Shown in pieces: positions 9,184 through 18,700 of a stretch of 64,000 bases of DNA (positions within the stretch are counted from its first letter, which is position 1; every line of letters starts with the position of its first letter). The DNA comes from Bradyrhizobium sp. sGM-13. Lineage in GTDB: Bacteria; Pseudomonadota; Alphaproteobacteria; Rhizobiales; Xanthobacteraceae. The notes under the pieces were generated by a model, which was not told the origin of the DNA, ran no database searches, and saw only the letters and a list, made by a program, of their open reading frames with translations. The stretch is taken from NCBI RefSeq assembly GCF_018398875.1, contig NZ_JAGWDK010000021.1, positions 1 to 64,000 of the forward strand, in the 5' to 3' direction. The position numbers and the translations under genes are program-made.

Positions 9184-9420
9184 AAGCGCCGCGATCCAAT
9201 GCAAAGCCAATAGACGATAGTATGTCGGCCTTCGCCGGGTAAGGTTCGGCGAAGTCTTCCGATCCGGCAGTTCAGCAAAAAGATCCGGTAAATCAGCACG
9301 GAAACGGCTCGAAAGTGGACCGAAACGGCGGCTGGAACGTCGAAATTTCCGTTGCGCAGGTGTCGGACCGACGAGGCGCGAAACGTCTTGTAACCACTCG
9401 ACCACAACCGAGGTGTTGCC

Positions 9421-10116
9421 ATGTCCAATACCGCACTGAAACCCGCCGCCGACCTCACCTGCGGAAACAGCGTGCGTTTTCCCAACGAGAGCGCCGAATA
9501 TCGCCGGGCCCGCGACCAACTGCTGGCCGAAGAGATTGAACTGCGCCGCCACATCGAACGGATCGCCGAATTGCGCCGGGCGTTGCCGCCGGGCGGCGCG
9601 GTGACGAAAACCTATCAATTCGAAGGCGAGGGCGGCAAGGCGACCTTGTCGGACCTGTTCGGCGAGAAGCAGACGCTCGTGATCTACAGCTACATGTTCG
9701 GCCCGCAGCGCGAGCAGCCATGCCCGATGTGCACGTCCTTCATGAGCACCTGGGAAGGCAAGCTGCCCGACGTCGAACAGCGCATCGGCTTCGTGTTCGT
9801 GGCGCGCTCGCCGATCGCGCGATTGATCGAGGCGAAGAAGGCGCGCGGCTGGACACGGCACAGGATCTATTCGGATGCGTCGGGCGATTACACGCGCGAC
9901 TACGTCAGCGCGGCGGATGCCGATGTGCCCGGCTACACCGTGTTCACCCGGCGTGACGGCAGCATCCGCCATTTCTGGTCCGGCGAGATGGGACCATCGA
10001 CCGCCGATCCCGGACAGGACCCGCGCGGCGCGCCCGACTTCGATCCGCTGTGGACCATCCTCGACACCACGCCCGAAGGGCGTGGCAAGGACTGGTATCC
10101 GAGGCTGAGCTATTAG
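9421..10116 (+). CDS. DUF899 family thioredoxin-like protein
   Basis: This 231-aa protein is a DUF899 member with a thioredoxin-like fold. The core segment LVIYSYMFGPQREQPCPMC (about residues 83-101) ends in a CPMC redox-like motif. SDLFGEKQTLV and GYTVFTRRDGSIRHFWSGE are also typical of the family. It is soluble, without a signal peptide. The biochemical role of the family is not settled. A strong hairpin lies 43 bp after its stop. Confidence 0.88.
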   Translation: MSNTALKPAADLTCGNSVRFPNESAEYRRARDQLLAEEIELRRHIERIAELRRALPPGGAVTKTYQFEGEGGKATLSDLFGEKQTLVIYSYMFGPQREQPCPMCTSFMSTWEGKLPDVEQRIGFVFVARSPIARLIEAKKARGWTRHRIYSDASGDYTRDYVSAADADVPGYTVFTRRDGSIRHFWSGEMGPSTADPGQDPRGAPDFDPLWTILDTTPEGRGKDWYPRLSY

Positions 10117-10158
10117 CCAGGCTGCCGTCAAGGATTGAGGCCGAACTTGGCCCGTTAT

Positions 10159-10193
10159 GGGACACCCGGCGGTTACGTCACGCCGGGTGTCCC
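10159..10193 (+). terminator. Strong hairpin after the DUF899 gene, possible terminator
   Basis: A perfect 13-bp inverted repeat, GGGACACCCGGCG / CGCCGGGTGTCCC, surrounds a 9-nt loop. No T run follows, so it is either a transcript-end stabiliser or an incomplete intrinsic terminator. The rest of 10194-10410 holds no gene and presumably the promoter of the next gene. Confidence 0.45.
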
Positions 10194-10410
10194 TGATTGG
10201 GACCAACGCCCGCATCATTGCAGGGAAATTTCTCCAATAGTTCCATGGATTTGAGCTCGCCTTACATCCGCCCGCGTTTAAGCCGGATTTAACTAAAAGT
10301 CGCCTTAATGACGCTCTGTGCCTCTGCGAGATGCTGCCTGGGACATATCCGGACGCGGCATCAAAGGGGGGCTTGGTGGAATGGTTGTTCTGGGCGTTGT
10401 GTGAATGTGA

Positions 10411-11565
10411 ATGAGTAAGCGTACGCGTGCGTTCGGTCCTGCGGCCCGCAGCCGCGGGAAATCCTCCCGCAAAGGCATTCCCCAATATTTTCTCGGCGGT
10501 GTCGCGATCGCGGGCCTCGTGCTGGGCTGCGCCTGGACCGTCTACACCAACGTGCTCGGCGCCAACATCTATCCATCCGTGAACAACGCCGGCTTCGAGG
10601 CGTCCGCCGTCAACAACCCTAACATCGTCGCAGCGCATGCCGTGCGGCCGGCCTTCAACGAGATCTTCGCATCGCTGGAGCAACGCCCGCTGGTGATGCC
10701 CGCCCCGGAGAACGTCGCGAGTTCGCTGATGTTCAACGAAAGGTTTGCAGCCGCCGCCGCGCAAGGCGCGCCCTCGAGAGCGGCCGAATTTAAGCCCGTC
10801 GAACCGACGAGGCTGGCGGAAGCTTCCCCGCCGGCCGAGGCGCCGAAAGCCGTTCAACCTCCGAAGCCCGTGGAAGCGGCAAAGCCGAAGATTTCCGCCC
10901 CTGCTACTAAACTCGCCTTGAACGCTCCCGCGCCGGCCCCAGCAGAGACCGAGGCCAAGACCGCGAAGGCATCCGGCTCCACCGTTCGCGACATGGCGCA
11001 GCGCGCCAAGGCCGCCGTGATGTCGATTGCTTCCAACGACAAGCAGGCCATGGTCGAGAAGCTGTGGGGCAAGCAGCCGTCGAACTCGCTGCTCGCTTTC
11101 GCATCGGCCGACGCCAACGTCACCGGCAGCATCATCGATACACGAAGCCAGAACCCGATGATGGGCGGCTCGCCGCCCTATGACCGTCAGACCGCGGTCT
11201 ACATCATTTCGGCGAAGACGGTGTATCTGCCCGACGGCACGCAGCTTGAAGCGCATTCGGGCCTCGGCTCGAAGATGGACGACGTGCGCTATTCGCATGT
11301 CCGGATGCAAGGCGTGACGCCGCCGCACATCTACGAAATGAAGCCGCGCGAGGCGCTGTTTCATGGCGTACCGGCACTGCGGCTGACGCCGATCGGCGGC
11401 GAAGAAAAAATCTTCGGCCGCGACGGGCTGCTCGCGCACACCTACATGCTCGGGCCGAGCGGCCAGTCCAATGGCTGCGTATCGTTCAAGGACTACTACG
11501 CCTTCCTCGACGCTTATCGGAATAAGGGCATTAGGCGTCTCGCCGTGCTCGCGAAGCTTCCGTAG
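10411..11565 (+). CDS. Membrane-anchored DUF2778 (Tlde1-like) protein
   Basis: This 384-aa protein has a cytoplasmic basic start, one membrane helix (about residues 28-50), a long Ala/Pro/Lys-rich linker (about 130-200) and a C-terminal DUF2778 domain (about 255-384). The domain keeps its candidate catalytic His (H296, SHVRMQG) and Cys (C356, GPSGQSNGCVSF). DUF2778 includes Tlde1, a type VI effector with L,D-transpeptidase/carboxypeptidase-like activity on peptidoglycan. Here the membrane anchor and the lack of a neighbouring immunity or T6SS gene argue for a resident periplasmic wall enzyme rather than a delivered toxin. That last step is inference. Confidence 0.8.
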   Translation: MSKRTRAFGPAARSRGKSSRKGIPQYFLGGVAIAGLVLGCAWTVYTNVLGANIYPSVNNAGFEASAVNNPNIVAAHAVRPAFNEIFASLEQRPLVMPAPENVASSLMFNERFAAAAAQGAPSRAAEFKPVEPTRLAEASPPAEAPKAVQPPKPVEAAKPKISAPATKLALNAPAPAPAETEAKTAKASGSTVRDMAQRAKAAVMSIASNDKQAMVEKLWGKQPSNSLLAFASADANVTGSIIDTRSQNPMMGGSPPYDRQTAVYIISAKTVYLPDGTQLEAHSGLGSKMDDVRYSHVRMQGVTPPHIYEMKPREALFHGVPALRLTPIGGEEKIFGRDGLLAHTYMLGPSGQSNGCVSFKDYYAFLDAYRNKGIRRLAVLAKLP

Positions 11566-11935
11566 GCGACGCTGCGGCGACCTCAACGTAGATCCGATGT
11601 CAAACGGCCCGCCGAGATCATTCCTGGCTCGCGCCATCCAACACGCCGTGGCCTGACCACGTCATAGCGACGCACACACCACTCGTCGTCCCTGCCTCCG
11701 TGCGCAATCGCGCACTCTGCGCAGGGACCATAACCACCGCTGCTGATCGTCGAAGGAAAGTCGTCGACCATCGCGGCAAGACACCATCCGCCGCGGCGTA
11801 TGGGTCTCCCGATGTGCAATTGCACATCTGAGATCGCGCTTGCAACGCTCGCTTGTCCAGGACGACGGGCCGCATGATTCAATTTTCAAACAGCAAACAC
11901 GCATTCGCGATATCGCGACGCATTGCGCCCGAGGT
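11566..11935. other. Non-coding region with palindrome module
   Basis: No credible gene is seen. It contains the perfect palindrome GATGTGCAATTGCACATC at 11811-11828 and a degenerate relative near 11695-11710. These are modules of the same repeat family as at position 1 and 45050. Short open frames here are artefacts of the repeats. Confidence 0.5.
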
Positions 11936-12375
11936 TTGCTCTTCATTTGGCCCTCTTGGAAATTAGAGGGCGCAGGGAAGACCGGGTGCTGGCTGCACCC
12001 GCGGTCTCGTGTGCAATTGCGCATCAAGAACACGCACACGAGCATACAGGTACAGCGGGAGCATCCCGGCCTTCCCTGCGCAATGGCTTTACGGCTTACT
12101 TCGTACTCTTCCCGGAGAACGGCTCTTTTGCCTCCGTCGCCCCCGAGAAGCTTCGCTTCTTAAGGACTTAACGCCAGCACCGCGGCGCCCGAACCACACG
12201 ACTTCGCCGTACGCTTCCCGCGCGTACGTCTAGCGCGCCATCAGCGTCCATCGCATCTCACCGCACGTTCGTGACGATCGCGAGCGCCCCTCAAGGGGTG
12301 AGACGGGCGGAGTTATGCATCTGATTTGCGTGACAAGTTAAGCGGAATATTTTTGATTCCCGGGCTTGACACTAT
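11936..12375. repeat. Decayed copy of a dispersed Bradyrhizobium intergenic element
   Basis: The segment starts with a hairpin-rich block containing the stem GGGTGC-TGGCT-GCACCC near 11983 and runs on with frames reading like AFPAQW and NHTTSPYAS. I recall near-identical strings repeated between genes in many Bradyrhizobium genomes and often miscalled as short proteins. I see no conserved start or ribosome site, so I treat it as a non-coding repeat. Confidence 0.45.
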
Positions 12376-12839
12376 TTCGGAAAATCAGAATTGATTTGCC
12401 GACAAGTGGATTTGTCGCAGTTCTCTCCGTCATTCTACGATGTGCAATAAAGGGCCGGAGGCATGCCGATGTACGGTAGGCGTCGCCTTCCGGTTTTGCA
12501 TTCTTTAGGACAGCCTGAGCGCACGGATCGGCAGTTTCAAAAATGGAACAGTCTCTTTGACCGCGACTTGCCGTGGGCCGGAATGGAACCACACAGTCCC
12601 GTAAGCTTACGGTGTTACCCATGCGCATTTTGCGGTTGCGTCTGACGGCCCATTTGCATCTAAGTCTTTGAGACACCGCGAGCAGTCTGCCTCGCGCCGG
12701 AGCGTTTGGAGTTTTTTGAGCGAGAGCACGTTTGAGTGAGTATGCGTAAAGAAGGCATTTTCAAACTTATGTTGAATTTCCCGTTCCGCGACGCTCCAGA
12801 CGGAGATGGTTGCGGACGCCCCACCAAGGGTTTTCCGCA
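12376..12839. other. Upstream region of the Crp/Fnr regulator gene
   Basis: About 460 bp with no supportable gene. It presumably contains the promoter of the regulator at 12840. I could not identify a convincing -35/-10 pair or a Crp/Fnr box. Confidence 0.4.
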
Positions 12840-13619
12840 GTGACATCTCGCCGCGGATTGGGAAATCGCCTTCTTGCAGCATTGCCGGCGTCGGACTTCG
12901 ATCTGCTGGAGCCCGAGCTTGAGAGAATCGCGCTCAATCAGGACGCGGTCCTTTCGCGGGCGGGTGACGCAATCGAGTACGTCTACTTCCCTCATAGCGG
13001 CGCCATCTCGCTGATGATCGACATGGCGGACGGACACACGGTCGCTACCGCCGCAGTCGGGCGTGAGGGGGCAGTAGGCATGCTTTCGGTGCTCGGGCCG
13101 TCACCTTCAGATATGACCGCGGTCGTTCGTGCGGCGGGCACCGCCTTTCGGATCCCCGCATCGCGATTTCACGCCGCTTTCAACCGGAGCCCCGCGATCC
13201 GGTACGCGGTCCAGATTCACGTCAGGGCGATGCTGATGCAGCTTCAGCTCGGCTCGGCCTGCAATGCGCTTCACCCGGTCGAGGCGCGCATGGCTCGCTG
13301 GTTGCTCCAGCTTCGCGACCGCGTCGACCATGATGTGCTCCCGCTCACCCAGCAGGCGCTATCGCAAATAGTCGGTGTACGACGCACGACAGTAACACTG
13401 CTGATGCGCAAGCTGCGAGCCCGTGGCGCGATCAGGTCCGATCGACGAGGCATGATAGAGATCGATCCGGCGCGGCTCGCGGCGGTCGCATGCGAATGCC
13501 ACAACGTCATGCATCTCGAAGTCGAGGAGATGTTCGCGCTCCATTCGGCCCGATCTCGCGCGGGGGTTCTGCCCGAAGATCCGCGGATTCCGGGAATTAA
13601 ATCGGGCGGAGCCATCTGA
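12840..13619 (+). CDS. Crp/Fnr family transcriptional regulator
   Basis: This 259-aa protein has a cyclic-nucleotide-binding-like beta roll (about residues 15-140) and a C-terminal winged helix. The recognition region is LTQQALSQIVGVRRTTVTLL (about 165-185). The sensor lacks the N-terminal cysteines of true Fnr. VYFPHSGAISLMIDMADG is typical of a Bradyrhizobium Crp subgroup that seems not to bind cAMP. I prefer the GTG at 12840 to an ATG at 12810 because the fold begins just after it; this is uncertain. Its targets are unknown. Confidence 0.85.
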   Translation: MTSRRGLGNRLLAALPASDFDLLEPELERIALNQDAVLSRAGDAIEYVYFPHSGAISLMIDMADGHTVATAAVGREGAVGMLSVLGPSPSDMTAVVRAAGTAFRIPASRFHAAFNRSPAIRYAVQIHVRAMLMQLQLGSACNALHPVEARMARWLLQLRDRVDHDVLPLTQQALSQIVGVRRTTVTLLMRKLRARGAIRSDRRGMIEIDPARLAAVACECHNVMHLEVEEMFALHSARSRAGVLPEDPRIPGIKSGGAI

Positions 13620-13709
13620 GCGCGTTTCAGCGACCGCTCGACCTTCCGCGTCGCGACTTGCTGCTGCGGCATTCCGGAACGCACATCGAAGGGTGGATTC
13701 TCCGCCAGA

Positions 13710-13907
13710 TCAGGTTCTCTGCCGCCAATCACGTTCGAGCGCTAACTCGGATGTCGCCTCGAGCTTCGCAATTTCGCGCAACACCTTCGCTGTCTGGCGC
13801 AGCTCATCGCGCTCAGGGCCCGGCTTCAGCCGTCGTGCCTCGTCAAGGATGTCCTTTGCCTGTAGCAGCCAGGTGGAGGTTTCGGTTGAGACTTGCATGT
13901 GCGCCAT
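13710..13907 (-). CDS. Small helical protein of unknown function
   Basis: This 65-aa, highly charged and predominantly helical protein contains LLQAKDILDEARRLKPGPER and LREIAKLEATSELALERDW. There is no signal peptide or membrane helix. It lies 21 bp downstream of the gene ending at 13929 on the same strand and is probably co-transcribed. I do not recognise the family. The amphipathic pattern and operon position support a real gene. Confidence 0.6.
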   Translation of the reverse strand: MAHMQVSTETSTWLLQAKDILDEARRLKPGPERDELRQTAKVLREIAKLEATSELALERDWRQRT

Positions 13908-13928
13908 GGCGTCCCTCCATCGCGATCA

Positions 13929-14144
13929 TCACGCGATCTGTGTCGGTGCGCTTCGATGCCGCACACGGATGCTCGGCTCGTCGACCCAGGCTTCACGGGC
14001 AAACCAGGCGTGATCGGTGTGGCAGATCACGCAACGGGTCCGCGCGAAAAACACTGCGCTGCGGCTAAAGCTCTCGCGATCAGTCTTGATGCCGGTGGGA
14101 ATCGCATGTCCGGTTCGCGGACATTTGACCATGACCATTCCCAT
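13929..14144 (-). CDS. Small Cys-rich (zinc-ribbon-like) protein
   Basis: This 71-aa protein has KCPRTG near the start and CVICH at about residues 38-42, a two-knuckle arrangement suggesting a zinc ribbon. The start at 14144 is supported by a GGGAGG ribosome site 5 nt upstream. It precedes the 65-aa gene by 21 bp. Many small proteins of this type occur in Bradyrhizobium without known function. Confidence 0.6.
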   Translation of the reverse strand: MGMVMVKCPRTGHAIPTGIKTDRESFSRSAVFFARTRCVICHTDHAWFAREAWVDEPSIRVRHRSAPTQIA

Positions 14145-14354
14145 ATCGCCTCCCTTGAGATTGGCTTTCGTTTGAAAAAAGTACCGGCCGGTTGGAAATG
14201 CGCCTCTTGTCGGTGCGGGTTACTTGGGGGGCATCGCGCACCGCGTCTGATCGAGCATCGGGGTAGTGGGGCCACATGCTCATCGCTTAGGCTTGTTCCA
14301 ACCGGCCGGATCCCTCCTTGACGTAATCCTGGATGTGATGGAGCGCCGGTCTTT

Positions 14355-14822
14355 TTAGCCGGTTTGATGGAGAACTTTGGTGAAGTGCTTCCTGATCGGC
14401 TCACCCGTTTCCGTTGCAAGCTTCTGGGCAAGCACCCACAATTCCCTGTTCTGGTCAGAAGCAGTGTCGAACGTCTTGCGCGCTTGCGCCGCGGACAAGG
14501 TCAAGACATCACTGGGCGACTTGCTGCCGACGAGATGGGCGAAGAAGTCGAGCGCAGCGGCGGCATTGGCGTTGGAGATTTCGAACACCTTGAGCCCGTA
14601 GTCGGTCGCGCCTTTGGCGTTGCTCGAATAGGTCTCGCGCACCGCTTCCGTCATCTCCGCCGACGCGGCCTTGATCTTCTCGTAGTTTTCCCGTGCGCGG
14701 GCGAAACCCTGCTCGGCAAGCTCGCCGCTTACGCCGGGCCAGCCGATCTTCGAGAAGTCCGGCAACGGCATGCCGAAGACATTGGTTCCGTTTAGTGTGG
14801 CTTTCATTTCGCTTTCACTCAC
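14355..14822 (-). CDS. Phasin family protein
   Basis: This 155-aa all-helical protein is a conventional phasin that would coat polyhydroxyalkanoate granules. The phasin domain spans about residues 35-135, including EQGFARARENYEKIKAASAE, FEISNANAAAALDFFAHLVG and a conserved LSAAQARKTFDTA segment. Length is typical. It has no genetic link to PHA synthesis genes here. It lies downstream of groESL on the same strand but is separated by a terminator. Confidence 0.85.
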   Translation of the reverse strand: MSESEMKATLNGTNVFGMPLPDFSKIGWPGVSGELAEQGFARARENYEKIKAASAEMTEAVRETYSSNAKGATDYGLKVFEISNANAAAALDFFAHLVGSKSPSDVLTLSAAQARKTFDTASDQNRELWVLAQKLATETGEPIRKHFTKVLHQTG

Positions 14823-15136
14823 AGAGCATTACTCCTTCGCGAGCGAAAGCGATCCTCGCGACGCACGCTCGCGTCACGAGAGCTCACGCTCCGTGGTTGG
14901 ACCAGATTTGGATGAGCTTTGATTTAGCCCCGAACCGATACAACTTTGCTTGAGGAGAGCGGGACTGTCGGTTCGGTTTGCGACTCTCGCGAAAAGTTTT
15001 TTTGAAGTTGTCAACGCATACGCTGGTTTATTTACACAGCGCTGTGCATAACCGGGATATCTCAAGCAGCGGGAAGGTTTTGCTCCAGCGTGACGTTGCA
15101 GAGACACCGCGCCGTTGCGGTCGGATCCGCCCAAAC
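14823..15136. other. Intergenic region upstream of the phasin gene
   Basis: About 314 bp between the groEL terminator and the phasin start. It should hold the phasin promoter. I see no gene and no convincing RNA structure in it. Confidence 0.4.
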
Positions 15137-15166
15137 AAAAAACCCCGGCATTTCTGCCGGGGTTTT
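15137..15166 (-). terminator. Rho-independent terminator of groESL
   Basis: On the minus strand a perfect 10-bp stem, AACCCCGGCA / TGCCGGGGTT with a 4-nt loop, is followed by a T run (complement of 15137-15142). It lies about 30 nt after the groEL stop. Confidence 0.9.
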
Positions 15167-15195
15167 GCATTCTTGGAATGCCTTGGGTGGCTGGA

Positions 15196-16866
<1,671 letters not shown>

Positions 16867-16926
16867 TCACCCTGTCGGGGAGGCGCCTTGCGGGCGCTCC
16901 TCAGGGTGAGCGTGGCAGGCGATGTC

Positions 16927-17241
16927 TTAGGCGGCCTTCTTCTTGGCCGAGGTGGCGTCGAGCACGCCCATGATGTCGGACTCCTTCATGATCAGGAGTT
17001 CCTGGCCGTCGATCTTGACCTCGGTGCCCGACCATTTGCCGAACAGCACGCGGTCGCCGACCTTGAGGTCGATCGGGATCAGCTTGCCGGCTTCGTCGCG
17101 GCCACCCGGGCCGACGGCGACGACCTCGCCCTGGGAGGGCTTTTCCTTGGCACTGTCCGGAATGATGATGCCGCCAGCGGTCTTCTCTTCGGCGTCGATG
17201 CGTTTGACGACGACGCGGTCGTGAAGCGGACGGAAGTTCAT
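16927..17241 (-). CDS. groES: Co-chaperonin GroES (10 kDa)
   Basis: This 104-aa protein is the lid of the GroEL chamber. It has the N-terminal [20 protein letters not shown], the mobile-loop segment [20 protein letters not shown] and the C-terminal [25 protein letters not shown] ribosome site precedes the ATG. It is the first gene of the operon; the upstream 130 bp hold a CIRCE operator and a promoter. Length is slightly above the 95-97 aa of enteric GroES but usual for this group. Confidence 0.98.
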   Translation of the reverse strand: MNFRPLHDRVVVKRIDAEEKTAGGIIIPDSAKEKPSQGEVVAVGPGGRDEAGKLIPIDLKVGDRVLFGKWSGTEVKIDGQELLIMKESDIMGVLDATSAKKKAA

Positions 17242-17285
17242 GCAGTCCTCCTAAACGTCTGGAAATGTTGTAGAATTGTTGAATT

Positions 17286-17312
17286 TTGGCAGTCCGGACC
17301 AGCGAGTGCTAA
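17286..17312 (-). promoter_or_regulatory. CIRCE operator (HrcA binding site) of groESL
   Basis: TTGGCAGTC, a 9-nt spacer and GAGTGCTAA match the CIRCE consensus (TTAGCACTC-N9-GAGTGCTAA) at 16 of 18 arm positions. It lies 44 bp upstream of the groES start and just downstream of the predicted transcription start, the classical position for HrcA repression. Confidence 0.88.
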
Positions 17313-17325
17313 TCCGACTGCGGCT

Positions 17326-17354
17326 GATTTAGGCCAGTATTCTTCGGGGGACAA
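17326..17354 (-). promoter_or_regulatory. Heat-shock-like promoter of groESL
   Basis: On the minus strand, CTTGTCC (-35 hexamer TTGTCC at 17349-17354) and CCTAAAT (-10 hexamer TAAATC at 17326-17331) are 17 nt apart. The CTTG...CC and CCTAAAT elements resemble alphaproteobacterial RpoH promoters more than housekeeping ones. Transcription would start about 17319, immediately before CIRCE. Confidence 0.6.
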
Positions 17355-17372
17355 GGGCTTTTAGCGGAAAAA

Positions 17373-17399
17373 TTGGCACTCAAATATGTCGCCTGCCAA
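17373..17399 (-). promoter_or_regulatory. Second CIRCE-like inverted repeat
   Basis: TTGGCACTC, 9 nt and GCCTGCCAA follow the CIRCE geometry exactly. The outer six bases of each arm (TTGGCA / TGCCAA) form a perfect palindrome. It is 87 bp from the first element, upstream of the groESL promoter. Confidence 0.5.
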
Positions 17400-17447
17400 T
17401 ATTGTTTCGGCATGATTAATGCGGCGGGGAAGCCTTCGCAGCCCGTA

Positions 17448-17474
17448 TTAGCACGTGCGGTAAGCTGCTGCTAA
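17448..17474. promoter_or_regulatory. Third CIRCE-like inverted repeat
   Basis: TTAGCACGT, 9 nt and TGCTGCTAA again keep the spacing, with a perfect TTAGCA / TGCTAA outer palindrome. It lies between the groESL promoter and the divergent usg gene, 75 bp from the second element. Confidence 0.45.
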
Positions 17475-17623
17475 CGCGTGAATTTTCAACAATTCATTAA
17501 ACATTTAGGCTTGTGATGGGTTGGTATCGTGCGTCACATTTCGCTCATGTGAGCGCATCTCCGCCGGGGTGGCTCGGTGTGTGGCCACCACGCGAAATGC
17601 GCTTCCAGCAATGGAGGTTTGGC

Positions 17624-17911
17624 ATGGTCTCGCGGGTTGGAGTTGCTTCCGACGACTTCCGGAAGCAGGTGCTGGGTTACGGGCTGACGACGGCGCAAAT
17701 TCTGTATCGGATGCCGGATCACCCCTCATTGCTGCAGACCTATGTCTGGCAGAATTACGATCTGTTTCCGAAATTCCCCGCGCTGAAGGACTTCCTCGCG
17801 TTCTGGCAGGAAAAGCTTGATGGCCCGCTGTATTCCGTGACGGTGGCGCATTCCAGGCTGATCAAGCCGACGGAGCTCCGTGCAGTCGACGGTGTGTTCA
17901 GGCTGCATTGA
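17624..17911 (+). CDS. Usg family protein
   Basis: This 95-aa protein matches the Usg family, a small alphaproteobacterial protein of unknown function. The core LTTAQILYRMPDHPSLLQTY and the end SRLIKPTELRAVDGVFRLH are diagnostic. The start at 17624 is preceded by a GGAGG ribosome site; an upstream ATG at 17513 would add an unrelated leader. It is divergent from groES, and the intervening 380 bp hold the CIRCE-like elements. Confidence 0.85.
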   Translation: MVSRVGVASDDFRKQVLGYGLTTAQILYRMPDHPSLLQTYVWQNYDLFPKFPALKDFLAFWQEKLDGPLYSVTVAHSRLIKPTELRAVDGVFRLH

Positions 17912-17921
17912 TTGAGATGCT

Positions 17922-18019
17922 GTAGGGTGGGCAAAGGCGCTTGCGCCGTGCCCACCATTGGAAGCCAGCGGCTTGGATAGATGGTGGGCACGGCGCAAAC
18001 GCGCCTTTGCCCACCCTAC
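17922..18019. repeat. GTAGGGTGGGC palindromic repeat, copy 1
   Basis: The ends GTAGGGTGGGCAAAGGCGC and GCGCCTTTGCCCACCCTAC are near-perfect inverted repeats. A second pair, GCCGTGCCCACCAT / ATGGTGGGCACGGC, is nested inside. A related copy lies at 60016. It sits between usg and the cupin gene. Confidence 0.8.
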
Positions 18020-18068
18020 GAAACTGAATTCGTGTTAGCCTCCTGCCATAACAACAAGGGAGGCACAC

Positions 18069-18608
18069 ATGGCCAAGCAGAAGGCGGCATCACGGCCTGC
18101 GGCACAGCCCGCGGTGAAAAAGAAATGGTCGGGCCACAAGACATCAGCCAAATCCCCGGCACGCAAAACCCTCAGATCCAAGGGACGCGTATCGAAAGCC
18201 AAGGCGACCAAGAAAGCTCGACCGAAACAGCGCGTCGCCATCAGTCATCACCGCGAGGAAGATTTCAAGGCCGATGGCCTGCGCACTTACGCAAAGTACC
18301 GCGACCTCGGGATTGCCGACGCCACCCACGGCCTGGCGCAGGCGCATGTCATCCGTCTCATCGGCCCGTGCAACCCGGCGGAAGTTTCAAAACTGCATTA
18401 CCACGATGTCGACTTCCAGATGGTCTATGTGCTCAAGGGTTGGGTGAAGACCTACATGGAGGGGCAGGGCGAGACGCTGATGAAGGAAGGCAGCGCCTGG
18501 ACCCAGCCGCCCCGCATCAAGCATCTGATCATGGATTATTCCGATGATGTCGAGTTGCTGGAGGTGATCCTACCGGCGGAGTTCAAGACGGTGGAATTGG
18601 CGGGGTAG
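18069..18608 (+). CDS. Cupin domain protein with basic N-terminal tail
   Basis: This 179-aa protein has a very Lys/Arg/Ala-rich N-terminal 58 residues, resembling a histone-like tail, followed by a cupin barrel (about 75-175). The metal-site motif reads KLHYHDVDFQMVYVLKGWVK (about residues 107-126), with two histidines and an acidic residue in the expected places. A purine-rich ribosome site (AAGGGAGG) precedes the ATG. Cupins of this size may be dioxygenases, isomerases or binding proteins; I cannot choose. The basic tail is unusual for the family. Confidence 0.78.
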   Translation: MAKQKAASRPAAQPAVKKKWSGHKTSAKSPARKTLRSKGRVSKAKATKKARPKQRVAISHHREEDFKADGLRTYAKYRDLGIADATHGLAQAHVIRLIGPCNPAEVSKLHYHDVDFQMVYVLKGWVKTYMEGQGETLMKEGSAWTQPPRIKHLIMDYSDDVELLEVILPAEFKTVELAG

Positions 18609-18620
18609 CGCGGCATGCAC

Positions 18621-18690
18621 GTCGTTCCGGGGCGGCTCGTAGAGCCGAACCCGGAACCGCGGGTTCGCGCTGCGCGCGCCCCGGAATGAC
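18621..18690. repeat. CCGGAATGAC-type intergenic repeat
   Basis: The segment begins with CGTTCCGGGGC and ends GCCCCGGAATGAC, with GGGTTCGCGC inside. It is a divergent copy of the repeat family at 29382 and others, placed between the convergent cupin and NupC-like genes. Confidence 0.6.
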
Positions 18691-18700
18691 AGAAAGACGG

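Noticed and set aside
8896-11637. A 913-codon open frame on the minus strand
   Set aside because: It is antisense to the DUF899 and DUF2778 genes, both of which have clear protein motifs; high GC produces long shadow frames.
11840-12233. Several overlapping 70-110-codon frames
   Set aside because: They lie within a dispersed intergenic repeat and read like strings often miscalled as proteins in this genus.
17513-17623. An upstream start that would add 37 residues to Usg
   Set aside because: The added residues do not fit the family, and the ATG at 17624 has a good ribosome site.
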